A stretch of 64,000 bases of DNA from Flectonema sp. DT1601 (Eukaryota; Euglenozoa; Diplonemea; Diplonemida; Diplonemidae), in the NCBI GenBank assembly GCA_964019425.1, contig OZ025803.1, positions 124,001 to 188,000 on the forward strand. The letters are read 5' to 3'. The notes under the pieces were generated by a model. It saw only the letters and a program-made list of their open reading frames with translations, did no database searches and was not told the origin of the DNA. The position numbers were made by a program, and so were the translations under genes. Of the stretch, positions 11,133 to 22,398 are shown piece by piece. Each line of letters opens with the position of its first letter. The stretch's first letter is position 1.

Positions 11133-13168
11133 ATTTCTTTATTTGTAATCTTCTATTACAATTCTCTTTCTGTTCTGGTCTGTTACTTCATTTGTCTTGT
11201 TTAACTTCAGCTATATCCATTTTACTTTTTATTGTTTCCCATCTACTTTTTATTTTCTATTAGTTCTGGTCAGAAACTCCTGGGCAGCAAGAAGGAAAGC
11301 AGTTTAGTACTTCTGGGTGTTTGGCATCACCCCCCATAGTGAGCAAGTACAACAGGTAGCATTGGTAGTCTGTTGATCCTGAGTGATCCCAGCTACAGTT
11401 TTGTTTTTCTTTCTTTTTTTTTAGAAGAAGATCAGGACATCCAAGCACTGCTGGATAGTTGCTGAATGCAGGGCCTGCCTGTGGCATTATAATAACAGGC
11501 TAAGTCATTTGTAGTTCATAGTTTACCTTTGATTTTATAACTTCACACAGGGTACTATGAACGATGAGAGATCCAGTGGGATCACTCAGGGTCTAGTAGA
11601 GACCACCAATGTTGTGCGTTGATAGGCAAGGTGACCAACCTTGACATTCTTTCTTTTCTCTCCTGTTGTGACAAACACAAAATACACACACAGCTTACAG
11701 TGTGTTCTTTGTGTATGTTTTCTTCAGGTGTGAGTAGTTTTTTTGTTCTTGCTCTTCAGGGAGGGCCTTAGCCAAAAGCTAACAGTCCAAATCTCACCTG
11801 GAAATTCAACTCAGTCCTTGTCAGTTTTGGCATCAAACTTGTAATGGTTTAATCATTACAGGTTATTTACTGAAATATTTGTTCTAAAAGTTGCTAAGTA
11901 TTTCTCACTTAGAAATTTTTTATTTTTTTATTTTCAGCTTAATTAGCTACAAATTGTTTCTACTAAGTGTTTCTCACTTAGATTTTTTTTTTGCTTTTCA
12001 GCTCCTAAAAACTGCTAAGTGTTTCTGCTAAGTGTTTCTCACTTAGAATTTTATTGTTATGTTCGTTTTCTATCCCTTCTCCTATCCCTTTTGTTCAAAA
12101 TAAGCGGGAGGAAATTCTCTCATTCACGCTAAGATGCACTCTGAACTTTGATTTTTTGATCTGAGTGTGAGGGAATGACCTGTTAGTGCATTGGGCATAG
12201 GCTGGGCTGCAGTTTAGATGTCTTAGGTGTTAATAGGGGGTTCCTCTTAGCATTTTTCTTTGTTCCCACCTTATGATTTTCTTGAAGAAAAAAAATAGAA
12301 GTCATAATGGTGCTTCCCTCTGGAAGGGTTGTAAGCCATGGTGTCCAACTAGATTAAAGGACAAGTCTGGGATAATCCCTGCCAGAGGGGCGAGTATTCT
12401 ACCATGGTTGAAATACTCTGGCAACTGATCTTCAATTTTATGTTGTTTGTTAGCTGCTGGTGTATCCTGATCATGTGTTGATACTTGCATTTCTTTATTT
12501 GTAATCTTCTATTACAATTCTCTTTCTGTTCTGGTCTGTTACTTCATTTGTCTTGTTTAACTTCAGCTATATCCATTTTACTTTTTATTGTTTCCCATCT
12601 ACTTTTTATTTTCTATTAGTTCTGGTCAGAAACTCCTGGGCAGCAAGAAGGAAAGCAGTTTAGTACTTCTGGGTGTTTGGCATCACCCCCCATAGTGAGC
12701 AAGTACAACAGGTAGCATTGGTAGTCTGTTGATCCTGAGTGATCCCAGCTACAGTTTTGTTTTTCTTTCTTTTTTTTTAGAAGAAGATCAGGACATCCAA
12801 GCACTGCTGGATAGTTGCTGAATGCAGGGCCTGCCTGTGGCATTATAATAACAGGCTAAGTCATTTGTAGTTCATAGTTTACCTTTGATTTTATAACTTC
12901 ACACAGGGTACTATGAACGATGAGAGATCCAGTGGGATCACTCAGGGTCTAGTAGAGACCACCAATGTTGTGCGTTGATAGGCAAGGTGACCAACCTTGA
13001 CATTCTTTCTTTTCTCTCCTGTTGTGACAAACACAAAATACACACACAGCTTACAGTGTGTTCTTTGTGTATGTTTTCTTCAGGTGTGAGTAGTTTTTTT
13101 GTTCTTGCTCTTCAGGGAGGGCCTTAGCCAAAAGCTAACAGTCCAAATCTCACCTGGAAATTCAACTC
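11133..13168 (-). mobile_element. L-family element, copy 1: two direct repeats around an internal segment
   Basis: Two direct repeats of about 680 bp (11133-11812 and 12489-13168) flank about 676 bp. The repeats are nearly identical. The constant end reads GGAAATTCAACTC on the plus strand. Only short ORFs are present (75 and 62 codons) and no reverse transcriptase is seen. This could be a small non-autonomous LTR-type (TRIM-like) fossil, a Penelope-like element with its repeats, or another retroposon; the family is unresolved. This copy interrupts the MULE-F transposase gene near its SWIM domain. Confidence 0.65.
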
Positions 13169-14592
13169 CTCTTCGTCGTGTGTGCACAAGGAAGGTTGCT
13201 CTTACGGAAGTCGTAGCAATTACATGTCAAACAACCATCAATCAATCGAACTGTTTTGCTCGCTAGGGACTGTCGTAGCTCCCACAACCGCTTGCTCAGT
13301 TGTGTTACTTCCCACAGCGAAGCGTCTGCTGCCTGCTCCCGTATATGCTTTTCCACAGAGGGTACTGGGGATTCTGGCGGTAGAGTTGCAGCAAGCAGAC
13401 CCTGTCGCTTAGCGAGCGTGTCTGTAGTCCATCTGCGGGTGTCCTGGATGAGAGTCAGCAGGCTTCCCTTGCGAGCTTCCCGAAAAATCGAATTAACGCA
13501 CTCAACTGCGTTGGAGGTGTAGGTATTAAACCTTGGAACACCTTTTGGCCAGTACGCATCTGACCACCGAGAAAGCTGTGTTTTCTTGATGTAAACGGTG
13601 GCGGGTTTACTGACAATGCTGTCCAACAGCTTCACGGCTTCCTTCTGCGACTTGGCTTTGGCTATCTGCCACATTATGGTGGAGGCCGAACCCTTTGGCA
13701 GCTGCGTGCTATTCGCAACGTTGTCAACAAGGTGGTTGAGACAGCAGGCATGGTGGAGAATTTTGTTTTCAAGGGTGGTGTCGCCTTCCAATCCCTTTTG
13801 TCTGTCTGAGAACAAGACTGCCCTCTCCAGCGACTTGCCGAAGTGAGCAGCCATCTGAGAATGGTGGTATGCCCACCCGTCCTTGTTCTCCGACACATTG
13901 CTTGTTGAGAAACACAAAGGGAAAATGTGTCTCTCAGCATCCATCCCAACCGTGATGTACAGGGTACCACGGAATGCGCCTGACAGGTGGCAAGCGTCGC
14001 TGTGGATTATCGGAGAGAGAGTCGGAAATGCTCTACCATCCAAAAAACACCAAAATGCTCTTGTGAAGGTGCTTTGTGTCTTGACTATGTCGTATGACAT
14101 TGCAGGGTTGACGGATTTCAAATTCTGTAGAAAAGCAGCTATCAACCCGAATTGATCACCCTGACTGCCAAGAACCTTCTGGCGTGTGTTCCTTAGCGCC
14201 TTGGTGATGATGTGTGTCGAGACATCGACGGAACTGAAAGTTGTAAGATCTTTGGCAACTTCGCTCGGATAAAGCATAGGCTTTGTCCTAACCTTCTGCT
14301 CTACCCGGTTGGCTACGAACTTGCATAACCCGTAGGTTACTTGCTTCGCTGCTCCAGGTGAACAAGTGTGCTCTTCCACATGCCACACACGACAGTTCCC
14401 TTGGTCCATCTTTGTTTTTACTGCCCACTGGCAGGCATCCACCGGACACGAAAAATTCATGTACGTCCGGTCCCTTTTTCCCCTTGCGAAACTGTGCCCA
14501 CTCTGGTGGGAAATCTCCAGCAGGTGTATCTCAAACTTCTCCCTAGTGTCAAACACTTGTCCAACAGAAAGACTCTGAACAGGGACAGGCAT
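13169..14592 (-). pseudogene. MULE-F transposase, N-terminal and catalytic part
   Basis: The minus-strand ORF opens with MPVPVQSLSVG and has 474 or so native codons before the L insertion. An N-terminal zinc finger uses C49, C54, H71 and H75. The DDE triad is D199 (HSDACHLSGAF), D263 (LFSDRQKGLEG) and E364 (NAVECVNSIF), with the CC..H element near 283-287 expected in MULEs. The SWIM zinc finger is C457xC459 then C469xH471. Transposases of this family cut at the TIRs and integrate with 8-11 bp duplications, matching the 9-bp flanks seen. The catalytic residues are kept; the gene is broken by L copy 1. Confidence 0.9.
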
Positions 14593-14753
14593 GTTAGATA
14601 TTGTTGCGAGTTAAAGCGAAGGCTGTAAAGAAATGTAAAAATGATAGATTAATTATAATTATTATTATTAGATGAAAAAAAAAAAAAAAAAAAAAAAAAA
14701 GGGAAAACCTCTAATTCAACAAAAATAGTTTGCGAAATCGCCAACTCCCTACA

Positions 14754-14800
14754 AAAAAAAGTTGTCCACCAGGACTCGAACTTGACCCAAAAATTTGGCT
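14754..14800 (-). ncRNA. tRNA-like B box near the G1 left end
   Basis: The minus strand reads AAGTTCGAGTCCTGG, a good tRNA T-arm/B-box, followed downstream by a T run. No clear A box or cloverleaf is seen. The matching copy in G2 is near 30541-30575. Confidence 0.45.
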
Positions 14801-14980
14801 TGCGGCGGGTTTTTTGTTTTTTAGCCTACTAAGCTGGGAAGAGTGCAAGGGGGGCTTGCGTCCGCCAAATTCTTGGCGGGACGCAAGCCCCCCCCCAACC
14901 CCCCCCAAGGGGGGGGAACCCCTAATAAAAGCCCGCCTGTCCCGTACAAAGTCCAACCTGAAAAAACAAATTTGCAACTG

Positions 14981-14981
<1 letters not shown>

Positions 14982-15012
<31 letters not shown>

Positions 15013-15405
15013 TTCTAATTAAAGACGCGCATGAATGGACTAATGAGATTCCTTCTGTCCCTACCTACTATCTGGCGAACAGCAGTCAAGGGAACGGACT
15101 TGAAACTGTCAGCGGGGAAAGAAGACCCTGTTGAGTTTGACTCTAGTCTGACTTTGTGCAGTGACATAGGGGGTGTAGTTATAGGTGGGAGGTTTACCAA
15201 CAATGAAATACCACTACTCTTATCGTCGCTTTACTTATCCAATGATGGGGGAACGGCAGCTGCCTCTTCGGAGGTTAGGGTCCTTTCGGACTCGTGGCTT
15301 TTCCGATTCCGGCGACAAACGGGCTTCGGCTCGACCCCTCGTTTGGAGACACCAGTCATGTTGGGAGTTTGGCTGGGAGGAGGGCCACATGACGAAGGCT
15401 TCTGA
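14982..15405 (+). rRNA. 28S (LSU) rRNA fragment inside G1
   Basis: The segment begins ATGACTCTCTTAAGG, the highly conserved site where R2 retrotransposons insert in many animals, and runs on through TAGCCAAATGCCTCGTC, ACGCGCATGAATGG and GGGGAAAGAAGACCCTG to a more variable part with GAAATACCACTACTCT. These match eukaryotic LSU rRNA in order. It is a partial, about 420-nt piece, far from any complete rRNA unit, so it is captured sequence and not a working rRNA gene. Confidence 0.92.
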
Positions 15406-15726
15406 GTCACGAACCTAAATCGATGATGGGATCGTTAAGCCACATTTCTAAAGGCTTTTACTAACGTGAGAATTTCTGTTGTCGATGGTTCGAATATGCC
15501 TGACAAAAATTACCTAATTTGGAACTTGAAGTCTGGTGAATTTTGGTTGGAGGTCTTAGTCTCACTGGTGAACTGCACAGTAACATTTTAAAGTGATCGA
15601 TCACACGGGAGGGGTCTTGGTGATTTATTGCAACGGGAATATGTCTCAACTCGACCAGTAGGTGATCAATCCGCCCTTTGACTATGTTTTGGTCACATTT
15701 TCCGTCATTACGAAAAAGAGAAAAAA

Positions 15727-15800
15727 GGATGTCACGGGGTTCGAACCCGAGACCTCCGGGTCATGATTCGGCGGTCATAACCAGTAGACCACCGGAGCTC
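15727..15800 (-). ncRNA. tRNA-like unit near the G1 right end
   Basis: On the minus strand there is an A box TGGTCTACTGG and a perfect B box GGTTCGAACCC with normal spacing, followed by a T run. The position of the anticodon would read CAT. The acceptor and anticodon stems do not pair, so it is a tRNA-derived pseudogene or SINE head. The G2 copy is at 27880-27955. Confidence 0.6.
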
Positions 15801-15908
15801 AGAAAATTCTGAGAATTTTCCCGTCATGTTGGGTTGTTTCGAGCGGTTAAAATTTTTGTGATGAGTTGGCGATTTCGCAAACTATTTTTGTGGAATTAGG
15901 GGTTTTCC

Positions 15909-15959
<51 letters not shown>

Positions 15960-15960
15960 G

Positions 15961-16015
15961 AAAAAAAAAAAATGCCCTCACCCAGGATCGAACTGGACGG
16001 TTTACAGCCATTTTG
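15961..16015 (-). ncRNA. B-box-like sequence at the MULE-F right end
   Basis: The minus strand reads AGTTCGATCCTGGG followed by a T run after GGGCA. There is no recognisable A box. Together with 9957-10040, both subterminal regions of MULE-F carry a tRNA-like sequence pointing inward. Confidence 0.35.
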
Positions 16016-16073
16016 GATTTTGTAATGAATGGTTAGTTCTGAAACTATTTGTGTAGGAAAGACCCCTTTACCC

Positions 16074-16855
16074 AATAAAAAATTAAAAATTAAAAAAAAA
16101 AAAAAAAAGTTTATAAAAGTTAAATTGAACATGTTAACTCAATTCCTCAATTCTTCCGTCATGGTCATGACATTCTTTTTCGTTTCTCTAATGCACAAGA
16201 GATACCATCACTCATGAGATACCAACGCACATACGAGATACCAGCACTCCAGAGATACCGACACGCTAGAGATACCAAGTCACTTGAGATACCTCCTTGT
16301 AAATTAATTCCCGGTATTTCAAATTTGAATTGATAGTGTCAACTCTGCTTGCTGCTCTTGTTAATGTGTATGTGTTGTCTCCTGAAAGTGATCTTAACTC
16401 CTGTAAAAAGAAAAAAAAAAAAAAGAAATCAAAAAAGAAGAATTTTCAAACGAAGTTACTGCAACTGGAAATATTACTGCGCGGAAAAAACCGCACTAAT
16501 TTCCAAATCTGCAAAAAACCACACTAATTTTTCCACGCAGTAATATTTCCACCGCACTAATATTTCTGCTCAGAAGTGATTTCTCTCCAGCTGCATTTTT
16601 CTGCTGGTGCCTTACACAGCAAAAAAGCAACCAAATTTTTTTCTACCACCAAGTGGAAAAAACCGCACTAATCTTTTCTCAAAAAAATCGCACTAATTTT
16701 TCCGCGCAGTAATATTTCCCCGCAGTAATTATTCAGCGCAGTAATATTTCCAGTTGCAGTATAACAACCCCTACCACCCATTATGATCAATTCCGCTTGT
16801 TTTTTTTTTTTTTTTTTAAAACAAAAAAAAAATAAAAAATTATAAAAGATTAAAC
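16074..16855 (+). repeat. C inner arm, right, second part
   Basis: Inverted copy of 8221-8640, with the GAGATACC short repeats at about 16198-16297. It is interrupted by a MITE (16459-16759). It continues directly into the right minisatellite. Confidence 0.82.
16459..16759. mobile_element. MITE with TA target duplication
   Basis: A 301-bp element with inverted ends CTGCAACTGGAAATATTACT, flanked by TA on both sides (16457-16458 and 16760-16761). The empty site is visible in the opposite arm near 8300 and in the diverged fragment near 32635. TA duplication fits the Tc1/mariner superfamily. The interior has several internal inverted motifs (CGCACTAATTTTTCC-like) and no ORF. Confidence 0.88.
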
Positions 16856-17423
16856 AATGTTATCATTGTATTTTTATCGATCGACTATGTCGATTACTTT
16901 CTATTTTCCGTCCTGGTCAAGACGCTAAACTGATTGTTTTTTTTTTTTTTTTCAAAATTAATAAAAAAGAATATAAAAAAAAAAAATAAAAAAAAGAATA
17001 AACAATGTTATCATTGTTTTTTTATCGTTCGACCATGTCGACTAATTTCTATTTTCCGTTTTTTTTTTTCTTAAAAAATAAATAAAAAGAATTTAAAAAA
17101 AAAAAAAAAAAAAAGAATAAACAATGTTATCATTGTTTTTTTATCGATCGACTATGTCGATTACTTTCTATTTTCCGTCCTGGTCAAGACGTTAAACTGA
17201 TTGTTTTTTTTTCTTCAAAATTAATAAAAAAAGAATATAAAAAAAAAAAAATAAAAAAAAGATTAAACAATGTTATCATTGTTTTTTTATCGATCGACTT
17301 CGTCGACTAATTTCTATTTTCCGTCCTGGTCAAGACGCTAAACTGATTGTTTTTTCTAAATAAATAAAAAGAATAAAAAAAAAAAAAAAAAAAAAAGATT
17401 AAACAATGTTATCATTGTTTTTT
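16856..17423 (+). repeat. C minisatellite, right arm, first part
   Basis: About four units of the same minisatellite as 4650-8220, in inverted orientation. The array is split by MULE-B; the last nine bases, TTGTTTTTT, are its target duplication. Confidence 0.88.
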
Positions 17424-17700
17424 GAGATTTTCGCTATTGGGGTGCCTGATAATGTCATTTTCGCTATTCACTAAAAGCAGTAACTTTTTTTTCGCTGTTC
17501 ACTAGAAGTGATAATTTTTTTTCGCCGTTCAGTAAAAGAAATTTTTTTTTTTCGCTGTTCACTACAAGTTACAAATTTTTTTTCGCTATTCACTACAAGT
17601 TACAAATTTTTTTTCGCTATTCGCTAGAAGTTGAAATTTTTTTTTCGCTGTTCACTACAAGTTACAACTTTTTCCACTGCCAAAAAAAAAATTTTTTTTT

Positions 17701-17738
<38 letters not shown>

Positions 17739-18512
17739 CTTCTTTGCTGGGAACATGCTGGTACCTTGAACAATTTTTTTTGTCACTTGGACAAGAGCTT
17801 TGTGCCGTTTTACTTTCTATTCAGCACACTCATCTGTGGATTTATGATAATGGATGGATTGAAAGCCAATAACACAAACGGTCAAGGATGTGATGACTTG
17901 GGAAATGATAAAAGTAATCTTTCTGGAACTTCTGCTCAGTACATGCAAATGCATCTTGACACGCGGGAACCCTTCGGGCAGTACTGCGCTCTTGATAATT
18001 CAAAGTAGCCTTAAAAAAGCTCTCATGCTTGCATGAGTTAGATACCCTGATAACCCGGTCAGAAACAGGAGTGTCGCTTGCGACCAGGCTGTCTGTAACT
18101 CGCAGGTGTCTTGACTTTGAAATTCGGTTGGAATGACGTGTAAGAGGACAACAGTTCTCTGTAAGGTGACCCAGCCCTGCACACATACCGTTCTTTGCAT
18201 GCACTCAGTAAATTTTTCAGAGGCTGAGAACACTATCAGGACCTGACGAACAACCCAACCTTTCCGTGAGTACTTGTCTTTGCTAATCTCGTCAAGCCAG
18301 ATGAACATCATACAAACGTTATCTCAACATCCGTGTGCGGGTGTTATCTTCCTCATCTCGGTTTAGCCCTGCACCATCTGCGGATTCTCGAAGGAAACTG
18401 GTCGCCTACGATGCTTCGTTCAGTAAAACGTACAAGTTCCTAATCATAAACGTTTTTCTTTCTCTCTAGGCTTTTACTCTTTTACTACAAACTCTTATTC
18501 TCAATCTCTAAG

Positions 18513-19524
18513 ATGCCCGGAAACATAGTTGAAACTCAACCTGCTGCCACTGAAACTCAGCCTGCCTCAGCTTTGGCTGACACAAGACCTAGTATTGAGG
18601 GAACCTTTCAATCCTTTGACGCACTTCGTGCGAGGGTAACCCTCGCTTCTTGTTCTTCGGGAAGGGGGTTTAAGACAAGCCACGTAGTGGGGAAAAGGGT
18701 GACATTCACGTGCACAAACGCATGTGGGTGGAAAGTATGTGCCACAGCAACAGACGAAGGTTGCTACCACATAACGCGTGTGGTTCTTCGGCACGACAGC
18801 ACATGTGCTGTTGGAGAAAGCAGCTCCTACGGTATGAAGAATACTGTCTCATACCTTGCTGCTGAAAAGTGTAGGTATGCCTGCCTGCCTCATAATTGTC
18901 TGGTTGGTTACTATTAGTTTTTGCCACAACACTAAACATAGGTCTCTAGGAGAGAAATACACCGCGGCGTGTTTAATCGCAGACATGAAGGAGAAGGGGG
19001 TCGTGATAAAGAAGGACACCGCCTATCGCGCGCTGCAGAAGGCGGATAGGGAGATCAACGGGGATCCCCACGACGGGTACAAATTCTTAGAGTCGTGGTG
19101 CCGCGCAGCGGAGGTGGCAAACCCTGGGACTAAGTGGCACATTGCGGACAAGGACGGACGATTTTGTCATTTGTTCCTCGCCTTTGGTCCCTGCATTGAC
19201 GGGGCAAAACATTGTCCCCAAGGTTTTGGGGTGACCGATGGGTGCTCCCTGAAAGGGTACTACGTCGGGAATTTTCTAACGTTGTTGGGCATGGATGCTT
19301 CTGGGCGAGAGTTCCCAGTTGCCTTTGCCATCAGCTGAATTCGATAGAGTGGGAAGTAACGGACTGGGAGCTTTTGGCTCCTGCCCTATTCCCGATGTAA
19401 ACTTTCTTTTTATTTTTTTTTTTTTAACAGGCCCAGAGGGCGACAATGACTGTTGCTGACCAAGGAATAATATTCAAATGAATTTTCGTTTCAAAGAAAC
19501 GAACAGAATTAAGAGAGAGGCAGA

Positions 19525-19558
<34 letters not shown>

Positions 19559-19884
19559 AAAAAAAAAAAAATATGAAGAGGAAATAATCAAACATGAAAA
19601 AAATAAAAAAAAAAAATAAAATATAAATAAAAAACGTTGTATGAAAAAGGAAAAAAAAGAAGAAAAAAAAAAAAAAGACCAGAAAAGGAAAGAGAAAATG
19701 AAAAGGTATAATATTATTGTGGGGATATGAGGATAGCAGGGAGATGCTCTTTTTTTTTTTTTTTTTTTATTTATTATTTAAAAAAAAGGAAACAATCAGT
19801 TTAGCGTCTCGATCGGGACGGAAAATAGAAATTAATCGACATAGTCGATCGATAGAAAAAAAAACAATGATAACATTGTTTATT

Positions 19885-19918
<34 letters not shown>

Positions 19919-22398
19919 CTTTTAATTATTTTAAAGAAAAAACAATCAGTTTAGCGTCTTGACCAGGACGGAAAATAGAAAGTGATCGACATAGTCGATC
20001 GATAAAAAAACAATGATAACATTGTTTATTCTTTTTTTTTTTTTTTTTTAAATTCTTATTATTTATTTTTTAAAGAAAAAAAAACGGAAAATAAAAATTA
20101 GTCGACAAAGTCGAACGATAAAAAAAAACAATGATAACATTGTTTATTCTTTTTTTTTTTGTTTTTTTTTTATATTCTTTTTTATTAATTTTGAAAAAAA
20201 AAACAATCAGTTTAGCGTCTTGACCAGGACGGAAAATAGAAAGTAATCGACATAGTCGATCGATAAAAAAACAATGATAACATTGTTTAATCTTTTTTTT
20301 TTTTTTAAATTCTTTTTATTTATTTTTTAAAGAAAAAAAAACGGAAAATAGAAATTAGTCGACAAAGTCGAACGGTAAAAAAACAATGATAACATTGTTT
20401 ATTCTTTTTTTTTATTTTTTTTATATTTTTTTAATTAATTTTGAAAAAAAAAACAATCAGTTTAGCGTCTTGACCAGGACGGAAAATAGAAAGCGATCGA
20501 CATAGTCGATCGATAAGAAAACAATGATAATATTGTTTATTCTTTTTTTTTATTTTAAATTCTTTTTATTTATTTTTTAAAGAAAAAAAAAACGGAAAAT
20601 AGAAATTAGTCGACAAAGTCGAACGATAAAAAAAAACAATGATAACATTGTTTATTCTTTTTTTTGTATTTTTTTTATATTCTTTTTTATTAATTTTGAA
20701 AAAAAAAAAAAACAATCAGTTTAGCGTCTTGACCAGGACGGAAAATAGAAAGTAATCGACATAGTCGATCGATAAAAAAAACAATGATAACATTGTTTAT
20801 TCTTTTTTTTTTTTTTTTTAAATTCTTTTTATTTATTTTTTTAAAAAGAAAAAAAAACGGAAAATAGAAATTAGTCAACAAAGTCGAACGATAATAAAAA
20901 AAAAAAACAATGATAACATTGTTTATTCTTTTTTTTTTTATTTTTTTTAAATTCTTTTTTATTAATTTTGAAAAAAAAAACAATCAGTTTAGCGTCTTGA
21001 CCAGGACGGAAAATAGAAAGTGATCGACATAGTCGATCGATAAAAAAACAATGATAACATTGTTTATTCTTTTTTTTTATTTTAAATTCTTTTTATTTAT
21101 TTTTTAAAGAAAAAAAAAGGAAAATAGGAAACGAGAGCAAAAAAACCTGGGGATGGTTTTTTGACAAGTGTCGCAGCACGCTTGGTGAAGATTTTTTCAA
21201 CGGGTATGCACTGATGTCAGACCAGCAGAAAGGCCTCGACACAGCGATGAAAAAGTCGTTCCCACAGGCCAAGGGGTTGAAGTGTTCAGCCCACATGGAA
21301 CGCAACATAAAGGTTGCCTTCAAAAGTAAGGAAGCCGTGTCGAAGTTTAAGAAACTTCGAATGACGTCATCGGAAGAGAGGTACGAGGAAGTGTTCGACA
21401 CCCTCGATCCTGAATTTCAGGAGTACCTGAAGGGGAAAGACCCAACATCATGGGCAACGTGCCAGATAAGAGCACGGAATTATGGACATACAACGTCCAA
21501 CCTGGCGGAGAGCTTTAACGCCTCCTTATCAAAGATAAGGGCGAAAAGCATCCTCGGCCTGTTAAACGGGTTACTAGGCCAGCTTTCTCGTTGGTTCTAT
21601 GAACGGCACATGGAAGATACAGGCAACGACGACGGAGTACTACAGCACGTGCAGGACAAGGTGGAGGCGCTTAACGCCGAAGCCTCACGTTACGATGTAA
21701 TACCTGTAAGTAAGTTAGGGGAGGTATATGAAGGTATTCCTATAACTCTCTCTTGCAAAAACATTCAAACCAATATTGTATTGTAATCCCCACAGCTTCA
21801 GTAATTAAGGGAGAAAGTACCTGCCTGGTGAAGGTCATCGCGAATGAAAAAATTGTGACGTGCGCCTGTTTGGTGCCTGAACAGACAGGCGTCCCCTGTG
21901 TCCACGCATGTGCTTTTTTGAGGTATGCTGCAACCTTCCCCAGTATATGATTTTGAATGTAGCCTTAAAACAAAAAACAGGACACTAAAAATAAACCCTC
22001 TGTCCACTGTCAGTAGGGAGTTTACACATGGTGCACTCAGGAATGCGTATGCCACCCCGATCCGCCCAGTTGGGGTTTACCTCATTGAGAGGTTGAAAAC
22101 AGATCTCCTCCCACCATTAACGCAGAGAGGAATTGGTGCCCCAAAGAAGAGAATAAAGTCTCAGGGAGAGGGAGGCAGACAATGTACGCGTTGTCAGGGG
22201 TTTGGACACTACTCCACTACCTGCAAAGAGCCCCTCTCGGAGGCAAACCATCCGAAACCTGCGGCTAAGAAGGCAGCAGCTAAGCAATCAGCTGCGAAGA
22301 AGGCATCGCCAAAGAAATCGAAGAAGCCGGCCTTGAAGGCAAGAAAGAAAATAAAAGTAGAAAGCGAATCAGAAACAGAAACCGAAAGTGAAAATTAG
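18513..22398 (+). pseudogene. MULE-B transposase, spliced, split by an insertion
   Basis: The gene starts MPGNIVETQP and keeps a full set of MULE landmarks. N-terminal zinc-finger sequence FTCTNACGW leads to the region with the first Asp in GVTDGCSLKGYY. After the insertion come SDQQKGLD with CSAHMERN and the third acidic residue in SNLAESFN. A SWIM finger (CACL...PCVHAC) and a CCHC knuckle (CTRCQGFGHYSTTC) follow, then a Lys-rich acidic tail. Introns inferred from frame and GT-AG borders: 18875-18941, 21710-21795 and 21923-21980. The C-arm insert (19336-21126) falls between the Ser codon of VAFAIS and the codons for GNESKKTW, so almost nothing of the gene seems lost. Start chosen as the first ATG with the family N-terminus downstream. 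Confidence 0.85.
19336..21126 (+). mobile_element. C-arm fragment inserted in the MULE-B transposase gene
   Basis: It starts at the C terminus (GAATTCGATAGAGTGGG), runs through the AT-rich part and about ten minisatellite units, then stops within a unit and returns to MULE coding sequence. Only one C terminus is present and no target duplication is visible. It is thus a one-ended insertion, or the result of a recombination or gap repair using a C arm. Confidence 0.8.

Larger units (their letters stand above)
14701..15909. mobile_element. Element G1, TIR element carrying 28S rRNA and tRNA-like pieces
   Basis: Inverted ends of about 47 bp (14701-14747 and 15863-15909) share GGGAAAACC and TAGTTTGCGAAATCGCCAAC. 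Inside, in order: a tRNA-like B box (minus), a GC hairpin module, a 28S rRNA segment, unassigned sequence and a tRNA-like unit (minus). No transposase is present, so it is non-autonomous. It is inserted in a poly-A tract upstream of the MULE-F transposase; the A run hides any target duplication. A second copy with the same order is G2 at 27769-30628. Confidence 0.82.
9836..16073 (-). mobile_element. MULE-F, Mutator-like DNA transposon
   Basis: The element is bounded by a 9-bp target duplication AATAAAAAA (9827-9835 and 16074-16082), a size typical of MULEs. Its ends start with GGG and share a long inverted segment reading TACACAAATAGTTTCAGAAC (about 9855-9905 and 16010-16056). It encodes a MULE transposase on the minus strand. 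Two elements were inserted later: L copy 1 (11133-13168) within the transposase gene and G1 (14701-15909) upstream of it. Near the left end are a tRNA-like sequence and a GC-rich hairpin array. The outer insertion site is an A-rich part of the C inner arm. Confidence 0.88.

Noticed and set aside
14982-15405. Part of a real rDNA unit
   Set aside because: It is a short internal 28S piece bounded by transposon sequence, and the second copy has the same borders within the same element.
15727-15800. Working tRNA-Met gene
   Set aside because: The promoter boxes are good, but the acceptor and anticodon stems do not pair.
17631-18311. Passenger genes in the MULE-B 5' region (126- and 103-codon ORFs on opposite strands)
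   Set aside because: No recognisable domain; the plus-strand ORF begins in a T run and both could be chance.
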